A stretch of 64,000 nucleotides of DNA from Rahnella sp. AA (GTDB lineage Bacteria > Pseudomonadota > Gammaproteobacteria > Enterobacterales > Enterobacteriaceae): positions 496,001 to 560,000 of the forward strand of contig NZ_PITQ01000002.1 in the NCBI RefSeq assembly GCF_002834385.1, in the 5' to 3' direction. This document shows, piece after piece, positions 8,108-15,521 of this stretch. Made by a program: the position numbers and the translations under genes. Within the stretch, counting starts at the first letter, position 1, and each line of letters begins with the position of its first letter. A model generated the notes under the pieces. That model worked only from the letters and a program-made list of their open reading frames with translations, searched no databases and was not told where the DNA came from.

Positions 8108-10210
8108 TCAGTGTGCTGCGATGCCTAACTTCTTCATGCGCGAAAGCAGCGTTGTTCGTTTTAACCCCAGACGCTGCGCTGCGCCACGAGGCCCGGCCAC
8201 CACACCGTTGGTTTCTTTGAGTACCTGAAGAATATGCTCACGCTCATCTTCTTCGCTCAGTTGCGGTGCGGGAGCGCTTTCAGGCACGGAAGCCACAGCG
8301 GCGGATTGTGACATCGGTAAAGGATAATTCAGTTCAGGAAGTTGCAGATCCAGAACCGTTCCGCGGGTCAGAAGCACGGCGCGCTCAATCACATTTTCCA
8401 GTTCACGCACATTGCCCGGCCACGGCATGCGGCTTAGCAAACGCAGGGTATCCGCCGGAATGCTGTCGATGGTACGTTTCATCCGTTTTGCTATTTTATA
8501 CGTGAGGAATTTCACCAGTTGCGGGATGTCTTCCGGGCGTTCACGCAGCGGAGGGATCACAATCGGGAAGACATTAAGCCGGTAATAAAGATCGCTACGA
8601 AATTCTTTGTCCGCCACCATTTGCCGTAAGTCACGGTTGGTCGCGGCGATCATCCGGACATTCACTGAAATCAGCTTGTTTCCCCCCACCCGCTCAAATT
8701 CCTGCTCCTGCAAAATACGCAGCAGTTTAGGTTGCAGTTCCAGCGGGATCTCCCCAACTTCATCCAGGAACAACGTGCCTTGATCTGCCAGCTCAAAACG
8801 CCCCATGCGCTGAGCCGTCGCACCGGTAAACGAGCCTTTTTCATGACCAAACAGGTCACTTTCCATCAGCCCGGCGGGCATTGCTGCGCAGTTCATTTTC
8901 ACCATGCGCTGGTCGCGGCGATCGCCAAGGTTATGGATCGCGCGGGCGATCAATTCTTTACCCGTTCCTGTTTCCCCGAGGATCAGCACCGAGCAATCAC
9001 TTTTCGCAACGATCTCAACCTGTTTCAGCACTGCTGACATGCTCGGGCTGCGCCCGACAATGTCGCTGAAATCCGGATTATTGCTGTTGATTTGCTCGGT
9101 CAGATACAGGTTTTCGTGTTGCAGCTTTTCTTTCAGGCTTTTGATTTCCTGATAGGCCAGCGCGTTGTCCACGGCAATCGCAATACGCTCGGCGATTTGC
9201 TGCAAAACCCGCAGGTTGGCGGAATTGAAGTTATCCGGCTGGCACTGCGCCAGTTTGAGCACGCCCAGCGTTTTATGCCCGAAACGCAGCGGCAGGATGC
9301 ACAGCGTTTTGGTCTGGTCGCGCCACAAAAGCTGGAACAACGTGCTTTCATCACATTCCAGCGCTTCTGACGGGCGCACGTTGGTCAGCAGCATTTCACC
9401 GTTTTTCATGACCTGCTGCTCAAGTGAGCCAGCCAGCGTCATGCGCGACTGTTCGCGCTCGGCAATATGTGTCTGGACGTAATGGGTCGCGTAAACGCTC
9501 GCCTGTTCGCTGTCCTTATCAGCATCAGACAACACAATACTGATGGCGTTGATGTGGAAGAAATGGTGGATCGTTTTGGCGATTTCGCCCGTCAGTTCAT
9601 CCAGATCGAGCTTAGAAAGCACGGCATTGGTGATATCTACCAGAATGCGAAAATCATCCCGCTCATGGCGCAACATGGATTGCTGAAATAACGCATTCTC
9701 CCGCAGCTGAATTTGCTCAACCGCAATGGCAGCCAGCATGCAGAGTTCCTGCAGGCCATTTTTGTCCTCTTCACTGAACGGTGTCGCATGTTGGCGCATA
9801 AATTCGCAGCCCCCCAGCAGACCGGAGGAGGCCAGCAAAGGTACCAGACAATAATCGGTAAATGCCGGGTACAGGTTAAGCGCAGCCAGTTGCGGATAGC
9901 GAAGATGCAACGCTTCACTGCGCCAGATCTGCGTTTTAGGGTTATTAAGCAAGGTATGCACCGGCCCGGTCGCCAGCAGGGTTTCATCTTCATAGCTGAC
10001 CGGTTGGTGATGGGGATCGATTCCATAAAAACTGACACGTTCGCTGTTATTGTCAAACAACACCAGCGTGACAGCCTCTGCAATACCGGCACTCTGAACC
10101 ACCTGGGTCAGGGTCTCCAGCAGCGATGTCATGGTCTGTTGCAGCAGCAGTGTGCGCGTCAGTTCCAGTAATCCTTTGTGTTTTGTGGTGCTCATTGTTG
10201 CACTCTGCAT
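8108..10210 (-). CDS. fhlA: FhlA, formate-responsive sigma-54 activator of formate hydrogenlyase
   Basis: The 700-residue protein parallels E. coli FhlA (692) along its length. Two GAF-type sensory domains occupy roughly residues 1-370. The AAA+ sigma-54 interaction domain follows, with the Walker A GETGTGKE, the sigma-54 loop GAFTGA variant GSFTGA, and Walker B LFLDEVG. The C terminus is a Fis-type helix-turn-helix (GAAQRLGLKRTTLLSRMKKLGI). FhlA binds formate and activates the hyc, hyp and fdhF transcripts with sigma-54 RNA polymerase. An ATG at 10195 is an equally possible start and would remove five residues; no strong ribosome site separates the two. It lies 103 bp downstream of hypE on the same strand, so it is probably transcribed with the hyp genes as in E. 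coli. Confidence 0.96.
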   Translation of the reverse strand: MQSATMSTTKHKGLLELTRTLLLQQTMTSLLETLTQVVQSAGIAEAVTLVLFDNNSERVSFYGIDPHHQPVSYEDETLLATGPVHTLLNNPKTQIWRSEALHLRYPQLAALNLYPAFTDYCLVPLLASSGLLGGCEFMRQHATPFSEEDKNGLQELCMLAAIAVEQIQLRENALFQQSMLRHERDDFRILVDITNAVLSKLDLDELTGEIAKTIHHFFHINAISIVLSDADKDSEQASVYATHYVQTHIAEREQSRMTLAGSLEQQVMKNGEMLLTNVRPSEALECDESTLFQLLWRDQTKTLCILPLRFGHKTLGVLKLAQCQPDNFNSANLRVLQQIAERIAIAVDNALAYQEIKSLKEKLQHENLYLTEQINSNNPDFSDIVGRSPSMSAVLKQVEIVAKSDCSVLILGETGTGKELIARAIHNLGDRRDQRMVKMNCAAMPAGLMESDLFGHEKGSFTGATAQRMGRFELADQGTLFLDEVGEIPLELQPKLLRILQEQEFERVGGNKLISVNVRMIAATNRDLRQMVADKEFRSDLYYRLNVFPIVIPPLRERPEDIPQLVKFLTYKIAKRMKRTIDSIPADTLRLLSRMPWPGNVRELENVIERAVLLTRGTVLDLQLPELNYPLPMSQSAAVASVPESAPAPQLSEEDEREHILQVLKETNGVVAGPRGAAQRLGLKRTTLLSRMKKLGIAAH

Positions 10211-10313
10211 AGCGTTGGCTCTGGATAGGCTGGGTTCTTAGAAATAAAAATCTTAAAGTGAAGGCGATAAAGAAAAGTCTACCCCTTTCGTAGCAATCAG
10301 CCCCCTGACGAGA

Positions 10314-11336
10314 TCAACAAATTCGGGGTAATGGCTCCGCATGTGGCAACATTAGCTGGCGGGAAACCCCCAGCGCACCGCGTAAACACACCTGAGGATT
10401 TTCAGTGACCTCACCGATGGTCGCCGCATCGCAACCCAGCGGATGACTGCGCAGCAATTTCAGCACGGTCTCTTCCATCTGTGCAGACACCACCACCACC
10501 AGTTTGCCCTCGTTCGCAAAATTCAGCGGCTCCAGCCCCAGCAGCTCACAAATCCCCCGCACCGCCGGTTTCACCGGCAGCGCATTTTCGTCAACAGAAA
10601 TCCCAAACCCGCTGGCTGCACGAAATTCATGCAAAATGGCATTCACCCCACCCCGCGTGGCATCCCGCAAGGCATGTACGCCGGGAAGCGCCCGCAGTGG
10701 CGCAATCATCGGTGCCAGCACGGCGCAGTCGCTTTCTACGCCGAGATCCATCCCCAGCTTTTCGCGAAGATTAAGAATAGCGGCACCGTGATCGCCGAGG
10801 GTGCCGCTGACGATCACTTTGTCGCCCGCTTCAATCGTGCTGGCAGCCCATTTCACCGCCGTCGGGATCACACCGATTCCAGCCGTATTAATAAAAATCT
10901 TATCCGCAGCACCACGCTGAACGACCTTGGTGTCACCGGTCACAATCGCAATACCGGCGTCCCGCGCAGTCTGCGCCATGGCACTGACAATGCTGTGCAA
11001 ATCCTCAAGCGGCAGCCCTTCTTCCAGAATAAACCCACAGGAAAGGTAGGCGGGTGTCGCGCCACTGACGGCCAGATCGTTGGCCGTTCCGCACACCGCC
11101 AGTTTGCCGATATTTCCGCCGGGGAAGAAAATGGGATCAATCACGTAACTGTCGGTGGTGAATGCCAGGCGATCGCCCTGAGCACTGAGGCTGGCAATAG
11201 ACAACCGCGCGCCATCTTCACGTTCGTTGAGCCACGGATTATCGAAAGCACTCAGAAACATTTGCTCAATCATCTGCTGCATCGCGCGGCCACCGCTGCC
11301 GTGTGCCATGGTGACGACTTCTTTACGATCACTCAT
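10314..11336 (-). CDS. hypE: HypE, carbamoyl dehydratase for the [NiFe] cyanide ligand
   Basis: The 340-residue protein has the PurM/selenophosphate-synthase fold sequence and ends in the diagnostic PRIC. The C-terminal Cys accepts a carbamoyl group from HypF and is dehydrated with ATP to a thiocyanate that supplies the CN ligands of the NiFe site. The N-terminal MAHGSGGRAM and central VTGDTKVV motifs are present. Its start overlaps the hypD stop by four bases (ATGA), so translation is coupled. It is the fifth gene of hypABCDE. Confidence 0.96.
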   Translation of the reverse strand: MSDRKEVVTMAHGSGGRAMQQMIEQMFLSAFDNPWLNEREDGARLSIASLSAQGDRLAFTTDSYVIDPIFFPGGNIGKLAVCGTANDLAVSGATPAYLSCGFILEEGLPLEDLHSIVSAMAQTARDAGIAIVTGDTKVVQRGAADKIFINTAGIGVIPTAVKWAASTIEAGDKVIVSGTLGDHGAAILNLREKLGMDLGVESDCAVLAPMIAPLRALPGVHALRDATRGGVNAILHEFRAASGFGISVDENALPVKPAVRGICELLGLEPLNFANEGKLVVVVSAQMEETVLKLLRSHPLGCDAATIGEVTENPQVCLRGALGVSRQLMLPHAEPLPRIC

Positions 11337-12499
11337 CCTGCCATCCTCTGTTGTTCATTTTTTTGCTGCGGTTGCGCCACGGACTCCATTTCCTGATGGC
11401 GGTACTGATACCACGCCGCGCAGGCCCCTTCAGATGACACCATCAGCGCACCGAAGGCGTTATGCGGCGTACAACCCGTACCAAACAGCGGGCACTCATG
11501 GGGTTTACAGCGCCCGGTCAGGACTTCACCACAGCGGGAGCGTGGATCGTCGGCAACCGACTGCGCCTGTGGCCTGAACCGCAGCTCGGCGTCAAACGCC
11601 GCATAGGTTTCCGTCAGGGAAATACCGGATTCTTCGATAAGCCCCAGACCGCGCCATTCACTGCTGCCGGCGAGCCTGAACACTTCACGCATCGCGCTCT
11701 GTGCCAGCAGATTACCCTCTTCGGGCACCACGCGACGGTACTGATTTTCCGTTTTACACGATGCCTCGCAAACTTGTTCTACCAGCATCAGCACGCTTTG
11801 CAGCATATCCAGCGGTTCAAAACCACTGATCACCAGGGGCTTGCCGAACTCTTCATTAATGAAATGATAAGGCGCAGTGCCGGTGACCATGCTGACGTGC
11901 CCGGGGGCAAGAAAAGCGTCGATGCGGACATCGTCTTGTTGCAGCAAACTGCGCAAGGTAGGCATCAGGCTGATGTGCTGGCAAAACACACTGAAATTAT
12001 TCATGCGTTCACGCCGTGCTTGTTGCAGCGTAACCGCAGTGACCGGCAGCGTGGTTTCAAAACCGAGGGCAAAAAATACCACCTGACGTTGTGGGTTTTC
12101 GCGCGCCAGTTTCAGCGCATCCAGAGGGGAATAGACCACGCGCACATCGGCGCCACGTTCGCGCGCCTGTAGCAACGAGCCTTGTTTTCCCGGCACGCGC
12201 AAAGCATCGCCAAAGGTGCAGAAAATAACATCGGGGTGTGCCGCAATTTCACAGCAGGCATCGATACGCCCCATCGGCAATACACAAACCGGGCAGCCCG
12301 GCCCGTGAATAAATTCCAGCTGTGGCGGCAGCAGTTTATCCAGGCCAAATTTGAAGATGGCGTGAGTATGGCCGCCACACACCTCCATAATCTGCATCGG
12401 TTTTTCTGCGGAAAACGGCAACAACGCCGCACGCTGATGCAAACGTTCAATCAGCGTTTTAGCCAGTTGCGGATCCCGGAATTCATCAACAAAACGCAT
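11333..12499 (-). CDS. hypD: HypD, Fe-S scaffold protein for Fe(CN)2CO assembly
   Basis: The 388-residue protein carries all HypD signatures: CGGHTH near residue 41, GPGCPVC near residue 69, GFETT in the centre, and a C-terminal cysteine set (CGEVLTGRCKPHECPLFGTGC) that holds a [4Fe-4S] cluster. Together with HypC it forms the scaffold on which the Fe(CN)2CO group is built before insertion into the HycE precursor. The start overlaps the last base of hypC, and the stop overlaps hypE. The C-terminal tail extends about 15 residues beyond the E. coli protein (373). Confidence 0.96.
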   Translation of the reverse strand: MRFVDEFRDPQLAKTLIERLHQRAALLPFSAEKPMQIMEVCGGHTHAIFKFGLDKLLPPQLEFIHGPGCPVCVLPMGRIDACCEIAAHPDVIFCTFGDALRVPGKQGSLLQARERGADVRVVYSPLDALKLARENPQRQVVFFALGFETTLPVTAVTLQQARRERMNNFSVFCQHISLMPTLRSLLQQDDVRIDAFLAPGHVSMVTGTAPYHFINEEFGKPLVISGFEPLDMLQSVLMLVEQVCEASCKTENQYRRVVPEEGNLLAQSAMREVFRLAGSSEWRGLGLIEESGISLTETYAAFDAELRFRPQAQSVADDPRSRCGEVLTGRCKPHECPLFGTGCTPHNAFGALMVSSEGACAAWYQYRHQEMESVAQPQQKNEQQRMAG

Positions 12500-12777
12500 T
12501 ATCTTGCCTCTCCTGCGCCCAGGAACATGGCGACATCGGCTTCCACTTCCTCCATCGCGTGCAATGCTGCCAGCGTTTCCTGCGCTTCCTGCTCATCGAG
12601 TTTGCTCAGGGCAAAACCGACGTGGATTAACACCCAGCAGCCAATCAGATCTTCGCGCTTACCGTCACACACCAGAGCAATATTGACTTCACGGCGCAGG
12701 CCGCAGACCTCAGCCCAGGCGTGATCGGCCTGCTGTTCATGCAGCGCAACAATTTGTCCCGGAATGCCTATGCACAT
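12499..12777 (-). CDS. hypC: HypC, hydrogenase maturation chaperone
   Basis: Starting at the ATG at 12777 gives a 92-residue protein beginning MCIGIPGQI. The essential second-position cysteine is exposed when Met is removed; it contacts the iron during maturation. An upstream in-frame start would lie inside hypB and add nine residues ahead of the conserved MCIGIPGQI, so it was rejected. The gene overlaps hypB by ten bases and touches hypD by one. HypC shuttles between HypD and the large subunit precursor (here HycE). Confidence 0.95.
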   Translation of the reverse strand: MCIGIPGQIVALHEQQADHAWAEVCGLRREVNIALVCDGKREDLIGCWVLIHVGFALSKLDEQEAQETLAALHAMEEVEADVAMFLGAGEAR

Positions 12778-13556
12778 CGTTGTTGCTCCAGCCAGGCCAG
12801 CCACTGATCCATACCTTCACCCGTGGTCGCTGACAGCTGGATCACGTCAATCTGCGGGTTAACCTGCCGCGCATTGGCGATACAGGCTTCGACATCAAAA
12901 CTGAGGTAGGGCAGCAGGTCGATTTTGTTAAGGATCATCAGGCGCGATGCTGCAAACATATGCGGATACTTCAGCGGTTTATCTTCACCCTCTGTCACTG
13001 ACAACACTGCTACCTTGTGCAACTCGCCAAGATCAAAACTCGCCGGGCACACCAGGTTGCCGACATTTTCGATAAACAGCAGGCTGTTGTTATTCGGTGA
13101 CAACTGGTGCAGCGCGTCGTGCACCATCTGCGCATCCAGATGGCAACCCTTCCCGGTATTCACCTGGATCGCCGGGACACCTGTCGCGCGGATCCGGTCA
13201 GCATCATGGGTGGTTTGCTGGTCGCCTTCTATGACTGCGCAGTCAAAATATTGTACCAGCCGGTTCAGGGTGCTGGTCAACAATGTTGTTTTGCCAGAAC
13301 CCGGGCTTGAGACCAGATTCAGCGCGAGAATGCCGGCGGCGGCAAAGTGCTCACGGTTGTGTGCGGCAATATGATTATTCTTTGCCAGAACATCCATTTC
13401 GATGTCGACCAGACGGCGCGGTGCAAACGGCAAACCGTGCGAATGGCTGTGATCATGCGAATGATCGTGAGAATGATCGTGAGAATGATGAGAGTGTTCG
13501 CTGCTGACGCCTTCAATGCGAAGCTCGCCGCTGGCACAACCACAGGTACTGCACAT
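12768..13556 (-). CDS. hypB: HypB, nickel-insertion GTPase with a His-rich N terminus
   Basis: The start at 13556 (MCSTCGCA) is preceded by AGGGAG and gives 262 residues; the earlier in-frame start at 13574 lacks a site and the conserved N terminus. Residues 2-7 form the CxxCxC high-affinity nickel site. Residues 21-40 contain eleven histidines in an HS/HD repeat, a possible nickel store that E. coli HypB lacks. The G-domain follows with P-loop SSPGSGKTT, then EGDQQT and NKIDLLPY. HypB works with HypA to load nickel into the hydrogenase. E. coli HypB is longer (290) because its linker differs. Confidence 0.96.
   Translation of the reverse strand: MCSTCGCASGELRIEGVSSEHSHHSHDHSHDHSHDHSHSHGLPFAPRRLVDIEMDVLAKNNHIAAHNREHFAAAGILALNLVSSPGSGKTTLLTSTLNRLVQYFDCAVIEGDQQTTHDADRIRATGVPAIQVNTGKGCHLDAQMVHDALHQLSPNNNSLLFIENVGNLVCPASFDLGELHKVAVLSVTEGEDKPLKYPHMFAASRLMILNKIDLLPYLSFDVEACIANARQVNPQIDVIQLSATTGEGMDQWLAWLEQQRCA
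13451..13492. repeat. 12-bp tandem repeat encoding the HypB histidine tract
   Basis: Units of twelve bases occur head to tail: GATCATGCGAAT, GATCGTGAGAAT, GATCGTGAGAAT, then a shortened GATGAGAGT. On the minus strand they encode repeated HSHD residues in hypB. Two units are identical, which suggests recent slippage, and the copy number could vary between strains without changing the frame. Confidence 0.8.
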
Positions 13557-13586
13557 AACTTTCTCCCTGGGCATCCTGGACGCCCG

Positions 13587-13931
13587 TTATTCGATTTCGA
13601 TACGTTTAATTTTCATTCCATCATCGGCAACAACCCGCAAATTACGTCCGCCACATTGCGGGCACAACAATACGGCAGGGCTGAGCAAAGTGATGTGCTG
13701 CTGACAGGTGTGACACCAACTTTCCGCAGCAGGCGTATCCAGATACAGCGCACAACCTTCAGCTAACGTTTCGCGGCAAGCCAGCTCAAAACAAAATTGC
13801 ACGGCTTCCGGCTCAACGCAGGAAAATGCGCCAATTTCCATCCACACAGCCGTAATTTTCCGGGCATTATTTTTCTGTCCAAATTGCTGCATTATTTCCA
13901 CCGCATTCTGGCACAACGTAATTTCATGCAT
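13587..13931 (-). CDS. hypA: HypA, nickel metallochaperone
   Basis: The 114-residue protein begins MHEITLC, with His2 as nickel ligand and Glu3 conserved. Two CxxC pairs (WCHTCQQ near residue 73 and CPQCGG near residue 90) form the structural zinc site. HypA delivers nickel to the large subunit with HypB and, as first gene of hypABCDE, sits 37 bases downstream of a sigma-54 type promoter. It ends about 30 bp before the hypB start. It is divergent from hycA. Confidence 0.95.
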   Translation of the reverse strand: MHEITLCQNAVEIMQQFGQKNNARKITAVWMEIGAFSCVEPEAVQFCFELACRETLAEGCALYLDTPAAESWCHTCQQHITLLSPAVLLCPQCGGRNLRVVADDGMKIKRIEIE

Positions 13932-13968
13932 TATTTCCCCTCCGTCAGGAAATCAATAAAGGGAGAGT

Positions 13969-13984
13969 AGCAATATTAATGCCA
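13969..13984 (-). promoter_or_regulatory. Sigma-54 promoter of hypABCDE-fhlA
   Basis: On the minus strand the sequence TGGCATTAATATTGCT matches the -24/-12 consensus TGGCAC-N5-TTGC with correct spacing. It lies 38 bases upstream of the hypA start, facing hypA. Confidence 0.75.
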
Positions 13985-14168
13985 GAATTTTTTGACACTA
14001 TTCAAATGAGGATAAAAAAACGTGACGAAATAAGATCGGCACCCGCGTCATATCTGTCGAAATAAGGTGTCATCGACATGTCATTCATTTCAGTACCAGA
14101 TATCCGCCCACAGATAAATCAAACGTAACTCATTGATTAAATTTAACATGCTACAGAGAAATCATTAT
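13985..14168. promoter_or_regulatory. Shared hyp-hyc upstream activating region with FhlA-like sites
   Basis: The spacer between the two divergent sigma-54 promoters contains TGACGAAATAAG (14023-14034) and TGTCGAAATAAG (14055-14066), spaced 32 bp (about three helical turns). The second copy also starts an inverted pair TGTCG...CGACA (14055-14078). The same TGACGAAAT half-site occurs in the hycA-hycB palindrome and upstream of hydN. E. coli FhlA sites contain related TTCGT/ACGAA and TGTCG/TGACA elements, so FhlA is the expected ligand. The assignment is by similarity and position. Confidence 0.65.
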
Positions 14169-14183
14169 TGGCACGCTTTATGC
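14169..14183 (+). promoter_or_regulatory. Sigma-54 promoter of the hyc operon
   Basis: TGGCACGCTTTATGC matches the -24 (TGGCACG) and -12 (TGC) elements with the standard spacing. It lies about 95 bases upstream of hycA. The same core (TGGCACGCTTTATG) occurs in front of hydN. Confidence 0.85.
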
Positions 14184-14278
14184 CAATAGAACCCCATGCG
14201 CCGTATTTTCGTCATCCACATCTTCGGAAAAGAGGACGAAATTGGCACCTACGCACAACTCAATAACGGGTAATGATT

Positions 14279-14746
14279 ATGAGCACTCTCAGCGAACTGA
14301 CCAGTAAAGCAGACTATATTGCCAGCAAAAATAGCCATCTTAAATCCCAGTGGCGCACGTACCAGAACAGCCTGACCCAGGCCGTAACAAACTCAAATAA
14401 AAAGATAAATCATGAATTCAGCTGTGGCGAGGAACAGGATATTCGCTTCACACTATTCAATCACTTTACTGTCAGTATCCACCTGAGTGATGACTTCTAC
14501 AGCCAGGATATCATCTACAGCCTGAACATGGCGCACACCGGTGAAGACCCCGACTTCAGAGCATTTGCCCACGCCACCCTGAGTGAAGAAGGCAAAGTGG
14601 ACAGCACTGTGGATATTCGCGATAAAAATGCCGTCATGGAGCATTACCTTAATAAAATATCGGCGATTTATCAGTGCATTTTTGATTCACTTCAAAGTAA
14701 TCAGCCTATTCATTCTCAACTTGAGAAATTGCTCAGTCACGTCTGA
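14279..14746 (+). CDS. hycA: HycA, negative regulator of formate hydrogenlyase
   Basis: The 155-residue protein aligns with E. coli HycA (153), including SELTSKADYIA at the start and EHYLNKISAIY near residue 120. HycA antagonises FhlA by an incompletely understood protein interaction and lowers FHL transcription. An ATG six bases earlier (14273) is possible; neither has a strong ribosome site, and 14279 better matches the family N terminus. It is the first gene of the hyc operon and is separated from hycB by 148 bp that contain an FhlA-like palindrome. Confidence 0.9.
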   Translation: MSTLSELTSKADYIASKNSHLKSQWRTYQNSLTQAVTNSNKKINHEFSCGEEQDIRFTLFNHFTVSIHLSDDFYSQDIIYSLNMAHTGEDPDFRAFAHATLSEEGKVDSTVDIRDKNAVMEHYLNKISAIYQCIFDSLQSNQPIHSQLEKLLSHV

Positions 14747-14824
14747 TACATATCCGGAAATACATTATTACTTCGGCATACCGTAAATATTTTTGAATGC
14801 CGTTTTTTTTACTGGGTTCAATTC

Positions 14825-14880
14825 CGACATAAATGTCGAAATGTCAATTTAAGTGCCGATTTCGTCACCTTTGACGAAAT
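14825..14880 (+). promoter_or_regulatory. FhlA-like palindromes between hycA and hycB
   Basis: Two inverted repeats are present: CGACAT-AA-ATGTCG (14825-14838) and ATTTCGTCA-CCTT-TGACGAAAT (14859-14880), the latter a perfect 9-bp repeat. E. coli also has an FhlA-bound intergenic site between hycA and hycB. I saw no sigma-54 promoter here, so the sites probably enhance the upstream promoter or act in a leader. Confidence 0.65.
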
Positions 14881-14894
14881 ACCGAGGAGACTTC

Positions 14895-15521
14895 ATGAGT
14901 CGCGTAGCCGCCATGAATCAATATGTGATAGCCGACCCGAAACTCTGCATCGGCTGCAATACCTGCATGGCCAGTTGCTCGCAGGAACATCAGCGCCACG
15001 GCTTACAATCTGCACCCCGTTTGCAGGTGATGCGCAACCGTCTGGCTTCCGCTCCGGTGATGTGCCATCAGTGCGAAGACGCGCCATGCGCGAAGGTTTG
15101 CCCGGTGAACGCGATCACCCATGAAAACGGGGCTATCCATCTGAACGAAAGCCTTTGCGTGAGTTGCAAATTGTGTGGAATTGCCTGTCCGTTTGGTGCC
15201 ATCACTTTCTCCGGCAGTACTCCGCTGGATATTCCCCGTGACTGCAATACGTCAAAAGCCCTGCCAGCGCCTCGTGCTCCGCGCGGCATCAGCCCGTTTC
15301 TGGACTGTGTACCAGGGCTGCGCGCAGTGGCGGTGAAATGCGATTTGTGCAGCTTCAGCCCGGACGGGCCGGCATGCATAAAAACCTGCCCGACGCAGGC
15401 GATTACGCTGGTGACGGCCAGCCTGTCAGAGCAGGCCAGCCAGCAAAAACGTCTCAATGCCATGAACGTATTTTCTGACGGACTGACGGCATTCCCTTCC
15501 TCTGATAAGGAAGCAAAATGA
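14895..15521 (+). CDS. hycB: HycB, FHL electron-transfer ferredoxin subunit
   Basis: The 208-residue protein holds four ferredoxin-type cysteine clusters: CIGCNTCMASC, CHQCEDAPCAKVCP, CVSCKLCGIACP and CDLCSF...CIKTCP, as in E. coli HycB (203). It is the small subunit that docks FdhF and passes electrons to the hydrogenase arm. The start at 14895 has GAGGAGA just upstream; a Met at 14913 would correspond to the E. coli start but has no such site. The stop overlaps hycC by four bases. Confidence 0.95.
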   Translation: MSRVAAMNQYVIADPKLCIGCNTCMASCSQEHQRHGLQSAPRLQVMRNRLASAPVMCHQCEDAPCAKVCPVNAITHENGAIHLNESLCVSCKLCGIACPFGAITFSGSTPLDIPRDCNTSKALPAPRAPRGISPFLDCVPGLRAVAVKCDLCSFSPDGPACIKTCPTQAITLVTASLSEQASQQKRLNAMNVFSDGLTAFPSSDKEAK

